Numbered from the stretch's first letter, positions 51,916 through 61,308 are shown. The stretch is 64,000 nt of DNA from Clostridiales bacterium (GCA_012517815.1 JAAYUF010000128.1:1-64000), one strand, 5' to 3'. Numbers and translations: made by a program. The notes: generated from the sequence alone by a model not told the origin.

Positions 51916-53122
51916 GATGTTCCAAAGCCCGCTTTCCGCGAGCATCCTGGGCCGCGCGCGCGCAGAGGGGCTGCTGACGGTGGAAACGGTGGACATTCGC
52001 CCCTACAGCGACCGCAAGCACAAGAACACCGACGATTACCCATTCGGCGGCGGCGCGGGCATGGTGATGACAGCGCAGCCCATCGTGGACGCGGTGGAGG
52101 CGGCGCGCGCCCGTGGGTTTGAGGGCCCGTGCCTGTACATGAGCCCGCGCGGCAAACCGCTGACGCAGGCTAAGGTGAGGGAGCTGGCGGCGCAGGACGG
52201 GCTCATCCTGCTGTGCGGGCACTACGAGGGCGTGGACCAGCGCGCGCTGGACCTGGCGGTGGACGATGAAATCTCCCTGGGAGATTTTGTGCTTACCGGC
52301 GGGGAACTGGCGGCGATGGCCGTGGTGGACGCCGTGGCCCGGCTGGTGCCGGGGGTGCTGGGCGCCAGCGAGAGCGCCCAGGAGGAGAGCTTCTCCGAAG
52401 ACGGCCTGCTGGAATACCCGCAATATACGCGCCCCCGTGAATATCGCGGCATGCCGGTGCCCGAGGTGCTGCTTGGCGGCGACCACGCGAAGATTCGCGC
52501 GTGGCGGCGCAGGCAGGCGCTGGCGGTAACGCTCCGGCGGCGGCCCGATCTGTTTCGCACCGCGCCCATGACCCCCGACGAGCGCGCGGAAACGCGCAGG
52601 GCCGTCCGCCTGAAAAGGAACGCGAAAGCGGCGGAGGCGGGCGAAAGGTCCGCCTTGGCGGCTCCGGCGGCGCGGGCCATCGCGGGCGCGGCCGAGGGGA
52701 AAGCCCTGCGCCCAAAGCCCGCGAAGCGCGGGGTGGCGAAGGCGCGGCCCTTACCCGCGACCGAAGACGTGCCGGCGACCGGCGCGACGGCTGTGGAAAA
52801 CGCGCCGCAGAAACCCGACGGGCAAGCGCAGGCCGTGAAGTCCGCGAAGCGCGGGGCGGCGAAGGCGCGGCCCTTACCCGCGACGGACGAAGCGACGGCG
52901 ACCGGCATGACGGCTGTGGAAAACGCGCCGCAAAAACCCGACGGGCAAGCGCAGGCCAAGAGGCCCGCGAAGCGCGGGGCGGCGAAGGCGCGGCCCTCAC
53001 CCGCGACCGACGATGTGCCGGCGACCGGCACGACGGCTGTGGAAAACGCGCCGCAGAAACCCGACGGGCAAGCGCAGGCCGTGAAGCCCGCGAAGCGCGG
53101 GGCGGCGAAGAAATCGCCGTAA
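51884..53122 (+). CDS. trmD: tRNA (guanine-37-N1)-methyltransferase with a long repetitive tail
   Basis: 412 residues, against about 240-250 for the family. The first 240 form a normal TrmD: MRIAILTIFPEMF, YPFGGGAGMVM, CGHYEGVDQR and EISLGDFVLTGGELA of the knot. The tail (about 245-412) is Lys/Ala/Pro-rich and has three tandem 41-residue units (AKRGAAKARPLPAT, then TAVENAPQKPDGQAQA), ending AKRGAAKKSP. At DNA level the unit is exactly 123 bp, so the frame is kept. The start at 51884 overlaps rimM and has AGGTGG upstream. The tail's charge suggests RNA or ribosome binding, which is a guess. Confidence 0.94.
   Translation: MRIAILTIFPEMFQSPLSASILGRARAEGLLTVETVDIRPYSDRKHKNTDDYPFGGGAGMVMTAQPIVDAVEAARARGFEGPCLYMSPRGKPLTQAKVRELAAQDGLILLCGHYEGVDQRALDLAVDDEISLGDFVLTGGELAAMAVVDAVARLVPGVLGASESAQEESFSEDGLLEYPQYTRPREYRGMPVPEVLLGGDHAKIRAWRRRQALAVTLRRRPDLFRTAPMTPDERAETRRAVRLKRNAKAAEAGERSALAAPAARAIAGAAEGKALRPKPAKRGVAKARPLPATEDVPATGATAVENAPQKPDGQAQAVKSAKRGAAKARPLPATDEATATGMTAVENAPQKPDGQAQAKRPAKRGAAKARPSPATDDVPATGTTAVENAPQKPDGQAQAVKPAKRGAAKKSP
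52721..53120 (+). repeat. 123 bp in-frame tandem repeat in trmD, about 3.2 copies
   Basis: GCGAAGCGCGGGG occurs at 52721, 52844, 52967 and 53090, exactly 123 bp apart. The DNA copies are more than 90% alike by eye, so the expansion is recent. Confidence 0.93.
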
Positions 53123-53240
53123 CGGACCGCGCCTCCTCTGTCACAGGCGGAAAAGCGAAGCAAGCGGCCAGAGAGGCCGACCGGCAGGCGTTTCGTTCGC
53201 CTGTCGAGCCGTGCCATGATATCGGAAGGGGTGAATGGCG

Positions 53241-53630
53241 ATGTTCCTGCGAAAAGGGCTGGTGGTGGCGGGGCCGCTGCTGTTGTGCCTGCTGACCAGC
53301 CAGCTGTTCCGCTGGCTGGACGGCGTCTTCCCGGATGGAAGCTTCCTGTTATACGCCGTCAAGGGAATCGCGCTGGGGCTGTGCGTAGGGCTGCTGCTGC
53401 CCGCCGGCGGCCTCTCGGTGAAAAGCGTGGGGCTTGCGGGGTTCTTCTATGTGGCGGCTGGGCTTTTGCTGCTGGCGCTTGTCTACCAGTACCTGGAGAC
53501 GGTCGGCGTGCTGTGCTGGCCCTGGCTTCGGGCCATCCTGTCGCTCAACGGGCAGGTGGTGCTCATCGAAAGCACGGCGATGGGTTTTCTGACGCTGACG
53601 GCGGCGCTCAATACCCGGCGGCGCAAGTGA
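53241..53630 (+). CDS. small membrane protein of unknown function
   Basis: 129 residues with about four hydrophobic segments (roughly 5-23, 37-56, 63-84, 100-122). No family recognised. AAGGGG lies 9 bp before the ATG at 53241; a second ATG at 53235 is too close to it. It follows trmD by about 120 bp and may be co-transcribed. Confidence 0.68.
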   Translation: MFLRKGLVVAGPLLLCLLTSQLFRWLDGVFPDGSFLLYAVKGIALGLCVGLLLPAGGLSVKSVGLAGFFYVAAGLLLLALVYQYLETVGVLCWPWLRAILSLNGQVVLIESTAMGFLTLTAALNTRRRK

Positions 53631-53782
53631 CGGAGAAACCGCGCGCGAGCGGTGACGCAAGTGACGAAACGCGGGCGTGGCGGAGCGCTTCCGTGACGCG
53701 GTGAGAACGGCGTAAAGCAGCGCCTGGCGGCCGCGCCGTCGGCAACGCACGGCGAAGGCCCTGCCACGCGTGACCCGCCCGC

Positions 53783-54080
53783 GGCCGCCCCGCGCGAACC
53801 AGTCGCTACGCCGCGTCCGCGGCCGCCCCCCGCGAGAACCAGTCGCTACGCCGCGCCCGCGGCCGCCCCGCGCGAACCACCCGACATGACGCGCCGATGG
53901 CCGCCCTGCGCGAACCACCCGACGCGCCGCGCCGATGGCCGCCCCGTGCGAACCAGTCGCTACGCCGCGCCCGCGGCCGCCCCGCGCGAACCACCCGACA
54001 TGACGCGCCGATGACTGCCCCGCGCGAACCACCCGACGCGCCGCGCCTGTGACTGCTCTGCGCGGCCAGCCCGACACGCC
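53783..54080 (+). repeat. 38 bp tandem repeat, eight copies
   Basis: Unit starts are at 53783, 53821, 53861, 53899, 53937, 53975, 54013 and 54051, nearly always 38 bp apart. Two unit types alternate: GGCCGCCCCGCGCGAACCAG with TCGCTACGCCGCG, and GGCCGCCCCGCGCGAACCAC with CCGAC. There are no unique spacers, so this is not CRISPR. Confidence 0.9.
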
Positions 54081-54224
54081 TATGCCCGCGGGCCGGTAAC
54101 CGTATGCCCGTGCGCGCGGGGGTGCCCGCGAACCGGGCCGCCCGGCCGTGGGCGACGGGGTACCGCTTTTAGCCCGACTGTGGTATACTGAACCGTGTGC
54201 GCTGCGCGCGGAAGGGGGCAAACC

Positions 54225-54578
54225 ATGCTGGGGGCGATCTTTCGCTTCGGGGCGACGGTGGCGGCCGTTCCGCTGTGCGCGCAGTACATGGCGGGCGTAC
54301 ACGCCTCGGACTGGACGCGCGCCGCGCTGATCGGGGCGATCCTGGGGGTGCTCTACATCGTGCTCCGGCCGCTGTTGCGGCTGCTGCTCACGGTGGTGGG
54401 GTGGCTCACCTTGGGGCTGATCTACGTGGTGCTGGACGCCTGGCTGGTGTGGACGGCGGTCGGCATGACGGAAGGCGCCGTTGCGCTGGACAATTTCTGG
54501 TGGGCCGTCGCGGTGGCCCTGGTGGTCAATGCGGCGCGCACGGTCATCAACGCCCTGACGGGCAAGCTGCGGGAGTAG
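54225..54578 (+). CDS. phage-holin-4/YvlD-like membrane protein
   Basis: 117 residues with four membrane segments: about 7-25, 33-62, 66-82 and 86-108. The pattern ALIGAILGVLYIVLRPLLRL followed by LTLGLIYVVLDAWLVW fits the four-helix 'mycobacterial phage holin, superfamily IV' group (YvlD), whose function in cells is unclear. GAAGGGGG lies 6 bp before the ATG, and an extended -10 TATACT stands at 54184-54189 with a poor -35. surE starts 11 bp after its stop. Confidence 0.8.
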   Translation: MLGAIFRFGATVAAVPLCAQYMAGVHASDWTRAALIGAILGVLYIVLRPLLRLLLTVVGWLTLGLIYVVLDAWLVWTAVGMTEGAVALDNFWWAVAVALVVNAARTVINALTGKLRE

Positions 54579-54589
54579 GAGTTTACGGT

Positions 54590-55360
54590 ATGCATATTTT
54601 TCTGGTCAACGACGACGGAATCGGGAGCATCGGGATTCGCGCGCTGTGTACGGCGGCGCTGGAGCGGGGCCACCGGGTGAGCGTTTGCGCGCCCAGCGCC
54701 CAGCAAAGCGCGGCCAGCCAGCGCATCACGCTGATCGACCCGATTTATGTGAAGGATTACGATTTCGGCGCGGACGGCGTGCGGGCGTGGGCGATTACCG
54801 GCAGCCCGGCCGATTGCGTTCGCCTGGGCCTGTTTGAACTGATCGACGAACCGGTGGATATGATCATCTCCGGCATCAACGACGGCTACAACGCCGGCAT
54901 GGCCGTGCACTACAGCGGCACCGTGGGCGCGGCGACCGAGGGCGCGCTCAACCGCGTGCGCTCCATGGCGGTTAGCGTGCACCATCAGGCGACGCCCGCG
55001 ATGTACGACTACGCCGCGCGGCTGGCCGTGCGCACCGCGGAGCGCTACGCGCTGATGGAAACCCCGCCGGTGACGGTGCTCAACATCAACGCGCCGCTCC
55101 GGGAGCCGGAAAACGTGCTGCCGCCGGTCTTGGCGCCGCTGGCGGTTTCCAACTTCCGCGACGCCTACATCCGCCGGGAAAGCCCGCGCAGCGGCGTCTA
55201 CTACTGGATGGCCAACGACTGCCTGATGGATCCCCCGGCGCAGGGCACCGACCTGGACTGGCTCAACCGCGGGCACGTCACCTATACGTTCATGGGCAAC
55301 CCCTGCGAGCACGGCGCGGCGTTTGACGCGTTCGTGCGGGATATGGGCGAAGGCGCGTAA
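54590..55360 (+). CDS. surE: 5'/3'-nucleotidase SurE
   Basis: A 256-residue metal-dependent nucleotidase that removes phosphate from nucleoside monophosphates. LVNDDGIGSIGIRAL (metal-binding DD) at the N terminus, APSAQQSAASQRIT, ISGINDGYNAG and YSGTVGAATEGAL are the family blocks. AGGAG lies 8 bp before the ATG at 54590. It is in a two-gene unit with the holin-like gene. Confidence 0.94.
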   Translation: MHIFLVNDDGIGSIGIRALCTAALERGHRVSVCAPSAQQSAASQRITLIDPIYVKDYDFGADGVRAWAITGSPADCVRLGLFELIDEPVDMIISGINDGYNAGMAVHYSGTVGAATEGALNRVRSMAVSVHHQATPAMYDYAARLAVRTAERYALMETPPVTVLNINAPLREPENVLPPVLAPLAVSNFRDAYIRRESPRSGVYYWMANDCLMDPPAQGTDLDWLNRGHVTYTFMGNPCEHGAAFDAFVRDMGEGA

Positions 55361-55502
55361 GCGCCGAGCCCCCCGCCCCGAACCCGGCCCGACGCCGGCA
55401 AACGGCGCGCAGGCGCGCGCCGACCCATCCCGATCAGCCCGACAATAACGGACAGGGGGCATTCCCCCGGCCGCCGGGGGCGCAGGCGCCCCGTGAGGAC
55501 GT

Positions 55503-56381
55503 ATGGACACACAGGAAATCGTACGCAAGCTGAACCTGCGCGGTCAGGCCCTGAGCAAGGGACACCGGCGCATCGCGGCGTTTATCAACGAACACTCGGA
55601 AAAGGCGGCCTTCATGACGGCCGTGATCCTGGGGCGCAACTGCGGGGTGAGCGAATCCACCGTGGTGCGCTTCGCTTCCGCCATGGGCTACGAAGGCTAC
55701 CCCGAGTTGCAGGCCGCGCTGCAGGAGCTGGTACGCCAGCGCCTGACCGCGAGCGAGCGCTTCAACATCGCTTCGGAGATCAAGGAAAACGACGTGCTGC
55801 GCACGGTGCTCAAAAACGACATGCGCAACATCCGCATGACCACCGAGGAGCTCTCGCAGAAGGATTTCGACCGCGCGGTGGAGCTGCTGCTCTCGGCCCG
55901 GCGCATCTATGTGATGGGCCTGCGCTCCGCGGCGCCGCTGGCGCAGTTCTTCGGCCATTACCTGCGGCTGATCTTTGAGGACGTGGTTATGGTGCAAAAC
56001 GGCATCGGCGAGGTGTTTGACGAGGTCGAGCGCATCGGCGGGCCGGACGTGCTGGTGGGCATCAGCTTCCCCCGCTACTCCACGCGCACGGTGGAGTGCA
56101 TGCGCTTCGCGCGGGAAAACGGCGCGCGCGTGGTGGCCGTGACCGACGGAGCCATGAGCCCGCTGAGCGCCGCGGCGGATGTGTGCCTGTACGCGCACAC
56201 CGATATGGCCAGCTTTGTGGACTCGCTGGCCGCGCCCCTGTCGCTGCTCAACGCGCTGATCGTATCGCTGAGCCTGCGCCGCCGGGAGGAGCTCTCCGTG
56301 CACCTCAAGCGGCTGGAAGGCCTGTGGAACGCGCACGGCGTGTACCTGGACCGCGAGGAACCCTGCGGGCAGAGCAAGTAA
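55503..56381 (+). CDS. MurR/RpiR-family transcriptional regulator
   Basis: A 292-residue regulator. An N-terminal RpiR helix-turn-helix (about 1-78, with LGRNCGVSESTVVRFASAMG) precedes a SIS sugar-phosphate-binding domain (about 125-255, IYVMGLRSAAPLAQFFGHYL, VLVGISFPRYSTRTVEC). Members sense sugar phosphates and control sugar or amino-sugar use. No sugar operon is adjacent, so its target is not known. GTGAGGA lies 3-4 bp before the ATG. Confidence 0.92.
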   Translation: MDTQEIVRKLNLRGQALSKGHRRIAAFINEHSEKAAFMTAVILGRNCGVSESTVVRFASAMGYEGYPELQAALQELVRQRLTASERFNIASEIKENDVLRTVLKNDMRNIRMTTEELSQKDFDRAVELLLSARRIYVMGLRSAAPLAQFFGHYLRLIFEDVVMVQNGIGEVFDEVERIGGPDVLVGISFPRYSTRTVECMRFARENGARVVAVTDGAMSPLSAAADVCLYAHTDMASFVDSLAAPLSLLNALIVSLSLRRREELSVHLKRLEGLWNAHGVYLDREEPCGQSK

Positions 56382-56800
56382 ACCGAGGGGATACGGGCAG
56401 GCCGCGCGGGGGAAACCCACGCGTCGGCAGGCGATGCCCTCGCGGGCGGAAAGCCCGCCCCCGCGCAACGACCGCGGCGGAAAGCCGTCTTTGGGGCGGC
56501 AACCTCCGCCCGGGACGGAAAGGCTTCCCCCGCGCGAAGGTTCGCCACGGGCCGGCGACATCGCCGGATCCGACGCTGCCGGCGGACGGAGCGCCCGCGC
56601 CGGAGGTCACGGCCAGCCCCATTGGAAGGCGTGCCCCGGCCGCGACGGCTTTGCCGGACGCCGCGGGCCCCGACGGCAAAGCCCACGCGCCGCAAGAGGC
56701 GGCGTTTCCGCTTCCGCCGACCGGAACGCCGGCGGGCATGCCGCCCCGAACCGACGCCGGCGCGCCCGCCGATCCATTCCCAAACCCGAAGGAGGCGCGC
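56382..56800. other. intergenic, nothing recognised
   Basis: 419 bp of GC-rich sequence. Long open frames cross it in several phases but show no start signal or family. Confidence 0.5.
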
Positions 56801-58045
56801 ATGCCATCCATCCTGATTCTGGGCGGCGGGGCCGCCGGCCTGATGGCCGCCGCGGCCGCCGCGGAAAACGGCGCGCGGGTGACCCTGCTGGAACGTAACG
56901 AAAAACTGGGCAAGAAGATCTACATCACCGGCAAGGGCCGCTGCAACTGCACCAACCTTTGCGGGCCGGAGGAGTTCCGCCGCAATGTGGTGCGCAACCC
57001 GCGCTTCCTCTATTCCGCGCTGGAGGCGCTGCCGCCCGAGGCGCTGCTGGCCCGGCTTTTGGACTGGGGCTGCCCAACGGTAGTGGAGCGCGGCAACCGC
57101 GCCTTTCCCGCTTCGCAGAAGGCCAGCGACGTGACCCGCGCCTTCGAGCGGCGGCTTGGCAGGCTGGGGGTCGCGGTGCGGCTGAACTGCCGCGCGGCGG
57201 CGATTGCCGAGGCGGGCGGGCGCGTGACCGGCGTGCGGCTGGAAACCGGCGAAACCCTCTCTGCCGACGCGGTGATCGTCTGTACGGGCGGGGTGAGCTA
57301 CCCCGCCACCGGCAGCACCGGAGACGGGTACGCGCTGCTGGCCGCCCTCGGGCACACGATCGTCCCGCCCAAACCGGCGCTGATCCCCCTGACCAGCCGG
57401 GAAGAATGGGTGCGGGCGCTGCAGGGGCTGTCGCTCAAGAATGTGACGCTTACGCTCGCCTGCGGGGGCAAGCGGCTGTACACGGAACTGGGCGAGATGC
57501 TGTTTACGCATTTCGGCATTTCCGGACCGCTGGTGCTTTCGGCCTCCAGCTATCTGGCGGGGCGCAACCCCGCCGATTGCGCGCTGACGCTGGACCTGAA
57601 ACCGGGCCTGACCGAGAAGCAGCTTACCGAGCGCGTGCTGCGGGACGTGGGCGCGGCGGGCCGCAAGCGCGCGCAGACAATCCTGCGCGGGCTTTTCCCC
57701 GAGAGGCTGGCCGATACCATGGCCCGGCTGTGCGGCATCGACCCGTTCAAGCCCGCCAACGAGCTTCGCCGCGAGGAGCGCGAAACGCTGGTGCGCCTGA
57801 CCAAGGCGCTGCCCCTGCCGGTGGACGGCACCGAACCCATCGCGGCGGCGGTGGTCACCGCGGGCGGCGCGGACGTCAGGCAGTTTAACCCCGCCACCCT
57901 GGAAAGCAAGCTCGTCTCCGGCCTGTACGCCGCGGGCGAAGTGCTGGATGTGGACGCGCTGACCGGGGGGTTCAACCTGCACATCGCGTTTGCGACCGGG
58001 TACTGCGCGGGCCGCGCCGCGGCCGCCCCGCCTCGGGGAACCTGA
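56801..58045 (+). CDS. FAD-dependent oxidoreductase, HI0933/YhiN (BaiN-like) family
   Basis: A 414-residue flavoprotein. The dinucleotide-binding GGGAAGLMAAAAAAENG with ERNEKLGKKIYITGKGRCNC marks the HI0933 family; VSYPATGSTGDGY lies in the middle, and VTAGGADVRQFNPATLESKL with GLYAAGEVLDVDALTGGFNL close the FAD site. Members have been tied to flavin-dependent reductions, including bile-acid reduction (BaiN), but the substrate here is unknown. GAAGGAGG lies 6 bp before the ATG at 56801. Confidence 0.92.
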   Translation: MPSILILGGGAAGLMAAAAAAENGARVTLLERNEKLGKKIYITGKGRCNCTNLCGPEEFRRNVVRNPRFLYSALEALPPEALLARLLDWGCPTVVERGNRAFPASQKASDVTRAFERRLGRLGVAVRLNCRAAAIAEAGGRVTGVRLETGETLSADAVIVCTGGVSYPATGSTGDGYALLAALGHTIVPPKPALIPLTSREEWVRALQGLSLKNVTLTLACGGKRLYTELGEMLFTHFGISGPLVLSASSYLAGRNPADCALTLDLKPGLTEKQLTERVLRDVGAAGRKRAQTILRGLFPERLADTMARLCGIDPFKPANELRREERETLVRLTKALPLPVDGTEPIAAAVVTAGGADVRQFNPATLESKLVSGLYAAGEVLDVDALTGGFNLHIAFATGYCAGRAAAAPPRGT

Positions 58046-58198
58046 CCGGGACGCTGCGGCCGGCGCGCACGCCCCGTGAAGCGGGCGGCCAACGGCGCCA
58101 CCGGAGAAACGGCCGGGCCACGCAGGTCCAGGCAGGGTCGGATGCCGAACACGGCAAAACGGCGCAGCGCCGTACCGAGGCACGGCAAGCCGCAACAG

Positions 58199-58428
58199 CA
58201 AGCCTGAGCACCTAAAACAGCGGCCGATTCAGGCGTCGGCCGACGGCCACCGGTCGACTGCCCCATGCCGCAACCCGCAGCGCCGGCCACGACGGAGATT
58301 TCCCCGACGTTTCGCAATCCGGATGCCCGCTGGCAAGCCTGAGCACCTAAAACAGCGGCCGGTTCAGGCGTCGGCCGACGATCGCCGGCCGACGGCCCCA
58401 TGCCGCGACCCGCAGCGCCGGCCACGGG
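58199..58428 (+). repeat. 135 bp tandem repeat, two copies
   Basis: Copies start at 58199 and 58334 with CAAGCCTGAGCACCTAAAAC followed by AGCGGCCG; they share GCGTCGGCCGACG and CGCAGCGCCGGCCACG. It fills most of the gap before the exonuclease gene. Confidence 0.85.
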
Positions 58429-58530
58429 GGCCGACGTCCCCCCCACCATACCGCGACACGGACGCCCGGCAGGCCGCGGCGGCCGGAGCCGTTTCTCCCC
58501 CCGCAAGAATGTCAGACTGGAGCAAGACCT

Positions 58531-59514
58531 ATGCACTATATCGTGATGGATTTGGAATGGAACCAACCGACAAGCTTCAACACCCCCGTATTCCGCCAGG
58601 TGGGCGACAGCCTCCTCTTTGAGGTGATCCAGATCGGCGCGGTCAAGCTGGACGACCGGTTTTCGGTGCTGGAGGAGCTATCCATTCCCATCCGCCCCAC
58701 GCACTACACCAGCATCCACCCGCGCGTGCGGCGCATGACCCGCCTGGGCCGCGAGGAGCTATGCGATGCGCCGGCGTTTCCCGAGGCGATGGCCCGTTTC
58801 GCGGACTGGTGCGGCGAGGATTATGTGTTCCTCACCTGGGGCGGGGACGATATCAGCGTGCTGCGGCAGAACCTCGATTTTTTCCAGTTCGAGGGCGAGA
58901 CGGGCAAGATGTACGACGTGCAGCGCTACTACGCCGAGGCGTTCGAGCTGGGCGCCCGGCAGAAATCCCTCAAGGGCGCCATGGAGCATCTGGAGATCGC
59001 CGCGGATGAGAACCGCGACTTCCACAACGCCGTCAACGACGCGTACTACACCGCGCTGGTGCTGCAAAAGCTGCCCAACCCCGAGGGCGTGCTCCACCAC
59101 GAGCAAACGCCCCGCAAGCTGTGCCACAACCCGCGCCGCACGCGCCTGCGCGTTTCACGCACGGTGCCCTCGGTGGCGCAGGCGCTGGAAAGCCCGGATG
59201 TGCGCACCCCCGAATGCCCCACCTGCAAGAAGCCCACCCAGCTCCTGACCGAGCTAACGCCGCAGGCGCCCGGGAAATACGTGGCCATCAGCCAGTGCCC
59301 GCAGCACGGGCAGCTGTTCATCAAGGTGCGCTTCGCGCTGATGCCCGACGGGCAGAAGGGCATGCACCTGAGCGTGACGCCCGCCAACCGGCAAAACCGC
59401 GCCTACGTGCACACCAAGGTGCTGCAAAACCAGTTCAAGCGCAAGCGCGGCGACGCGTTCGATCCCGAGGACCTGCGCGGCGCGGACAGCAACATGCCTT
59501 TTGAGGAGGCCTAG
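58531..59514 (+). CDS. DEDDh 3'-5' exonuclease with a C-terminal zinc-ribbon-like region
   Basis: 327 residues. The N-terminal 180 residues are an exonuclease domain: DLEWNQ (D7, E9), TWGGDDISVLR and the DEDDh end FHNAVNDAYYTA with the His/Asp pair. The C-terminal part has CPTCKKPTQLL followed by ISQCPQHGQLF, a Cys2-Cys/His arrangement that could bind zinc, then a basic tail (QNQFKRKRGD). This resembles the KapD/ERI-1 type of RNA exonuclease but with an added module. The upstream ribosome binding site is weak (CTGGAG). It precedes a nucleoside kinase gene. Confidence 0.87.
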   Translation: MHYIVMDLEWNQPTSFNTPVFRQVGDSLLFEVIQIGAVKLDDRFSVLEELSIPIRPTHYTSIHPRVRRMTRLGREELCDAPAFPEAMARFADWCGEDYVFLTWGGDDISVLRQNLDFFQFEGETGKMYDVQRYYAEAFELGARQKSLKGAMEHLEIAADENRDFHNAVNDAYYTALVLQKLPNPEGVLHHEQTPRKLCHNPRRTRLRVSRTVPSVAQALESPDVRTPECPTCKKPTQLLTELTPQAPGKYVAISQCPQHGQLFIKVRFALMPDGQKGMHLSVTPANRQNRAYVHTKVLQNQFKRKRGDAFDPEDLRGADSNMPFEEA

Positions 59515-59597
59515 GCGCGGGCGGCCGCCGCGCGGCCGCGCAACCGCGCTGGGGCGCCCGTCCGGCCGTATCCATCCGCGACGTACGGAGGCAAGCC

Positions 59598-61283
59598 ATG
59601 AACCAGCAAACCCCTGAAAATCAACCGACCATCCGGATCACCTATCAAGGGCGGACCGAGAGCTTCCCCCAGGGCGTAACGGCGCTGGAGGCCATCCGCA
59701 CCCTGGCCCCGGCCGAGGCGGAGCGGGTGCTGTGCGCCATGTGCGGCGGCGTGTGCGTGGAGCTGGGCGAGCCCTTGCGCAAGGATTGCACCCTGAACGG
59801 GCTGAGCTATCTCCAGGAGGAGGGCCGCCGCGTGTACGAGCGATCCCTGCGCTTTTTGCTGCTGCTGAGCATGAAGCGGCTGTTTCCCCAGAAGCGCGTG
59901 CGCATCCTCAACTCCGTGGGCTACGGCGTGTACCTGCGCGTGCTGGAGGAGGACATGGACCACGCCATGGTGCGCGCGCTGGAAACGGACATGCGCGCCC
60001 TGGTGGCCCAGGATCTGCCCTTTGAAAAGGAAACCTGGTCGCGGGAGGAAGCGCTCGGCTATTTCCGCGACAACAACTACCCCGACAAGGCGGAGATCCT
60101 GCGCTACCGGCCGGTGAAAAACATCCGCATGTACCGCATCGGGGAGATGCGCGAATATTTTTACGGCGCGATGGCGCCTTCCACGGGCTACCTGAAGTAT
60201 TTCAGCCTCAAGCCGCATTTTCCGGGCATGGTGCTGTGCATGCCCTCGCCCGCTGAGCCGGACAGGCCCGCGCCTTACCTGCCGCGCCCCAAGCACCTGC
60301 GGGTGTTCAGCGAATCGCAGGAATGGTGCCGCATCCTCGGCGTGAGCAACGTGGCGGATGTTAACCACATGATTGAGAAGGGCAAGTTCCGCGAGTTCAT
60401 CCGCGTGAACGAAGCCCTGCAGGATAAGTCCATCGCGCGCATCGCGGACGAGATCGTCGGCCGCAACGCGCAGATCGTGCTGGTGTTCGGGCCCTCTTCC
60501 AGCGGGAAAACCACCTTCGCCCACCGGCTGGCGGTGCACCTGCGGGTGCTGGGCAAGCGGCCGCAGCTGGTGTCGCTGGACGATTTCTACAAGCCGCGCG
60601 CTATGGCGCCGCTGGGTCCGGACGGCCAGCCCGACCTGGAGCACGTGGACGCGCTGGACATCCCCTACCTCAGCGAGTGCATCGAGCAGCTGCTTTCCGC
60701 CGAGATGGTGCAGATGCCCCGGTTCGACTTTGTCAGCGGCAAGCGCGTGCCTGAAACCACGCCCATGATGCTGGCGGGCAACGGCCCGCTGATTCTGGAA
60801 GGCATCCACGCCCTCAACGACCGCGTGACCGCCGAGCTGCCCGAGCAGCTGACCTACGGCATTTACGTCAGCGCCCTGCCCTGCATCAACCTGGACAACC
60901 ACAACCGCATCCGCACCACCGACGTGCGCCTGCTCAGGCGCATCACCCGGGACGCCAAATTCCGCGGCACCAGCCCCGAGACGACCATCGACATGTGGCC
61001 CAGCGTGCGCGCGGGGGAGGAAAAGTGGATTTTCCCCAACCAGGAAAAGGCGGACGTGATGTTCAACACCTCGCTGCACTACGAGCTGCCGGTGCTCAAG
61101 CACATGAGCTTCTCGCTGCTGTCCACCATCCCGATGAGCCGGCCCGAATCGCTGGTGGCGCACCGGTTGCTGAAATTCCTGCAATACTTTCTGTCCATCG
61201 ACGACCGCGTGACCGACGAGATCCCGCATCTGAGCATCCTCAGGGAATTCATCGGGGAGTGCTCTTTCTACGACCGGCATTGA
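59598..61283 (+). CDS. nucleoside kinase (TGS-like/threonyl-synthetase-like plus uridine-kinase domain)
   Basis: 561 residues. The N-terminal half (about 1-220) resembles the TGS and second-domain part of threonyl-tRNA synthetases. The C-terminal half (about 280-490) is a uridine-kinase-like P-loop domain with GPSSSGKTT (298-306), SLDDFYKPR and LILEGIHALND. Such fusions are common in Clostridia and annotated as nucleoside kinases; the role of the first half is not known. GGAGG lies 8 bp before the ATG at 59598. Confidence 0.9.
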   Translation: MNQQTPENQPTIRITYQGRTESFPQGVTALEAIRTLAPAEAERVLCAMCGGVCVELGEPLRKDCTLNGLSYLQEEGRRVYERSLRFLLLLSMKRLFPQKRVRILNSVGYGVYLRVLEEDMDHAMVRALETDMRALVAQDLPFEKETWSREEALGYFRDNNYPDKAEILRYRPVKNIRMYRIGEMREYFYGAMAPSTGYLKYFSLKPHFPGMVLCMPSPAEPDRPAPYLPRPKHLRVFSESQEWCRILGVSNVADVNHMIEKGKFREFIRVNEALQDKSIARIADEIVGRNAQIVLVFGPSSSGKTTFAHRLAVHLRVLGKRPQLVSLDDFYKPRAMAPLGPDGQPDLEHVDALDIPYLSECIEQLLSAEMVQMPRFDFVSGKRVPETTPMMLAGNGPLILEGIHALNDRVTAELPEQLTYGIYVSALPCINLDNHNRIRTTDVRLLRRITRDAKFRGTSPETTIDMWPSVRAGEEKWIFPNQEKADVMFNTSLHYELPVLKHMSFSLLSTIPMSRPESLVAHRLLKFLQYFLSIDDRVTDEIPHLSILREFIGECSFYDRH

Positions 61284-61308
61284 CTTTTGCCGTTGACTGA
61301 TATATAAA
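61280..61308 (+). promoter_or_regulatory. promoter of the glycosyltransferase gene
   Basis: TTGACT (61280-61285, overlapping the previous stop codon), 17 bp spacer, TATAAA (61303-61308). Confidence 0.72.

Noticed and set aside
52600-53122. TrmD tail as a sequencing frameshift or fused neighbour gene
   Set aside because: The frame stays open through exact 123 bp repeats and ends in a related Lys/Ala-rich unit; no second start signal lies within.
53783-54080. CRISPR array
   Set aside because: Regular spacing, but the whole unit is repeated with no unique spacers and no cas genes are in the window. The same holds for the 80 bp array at 33561-33896.
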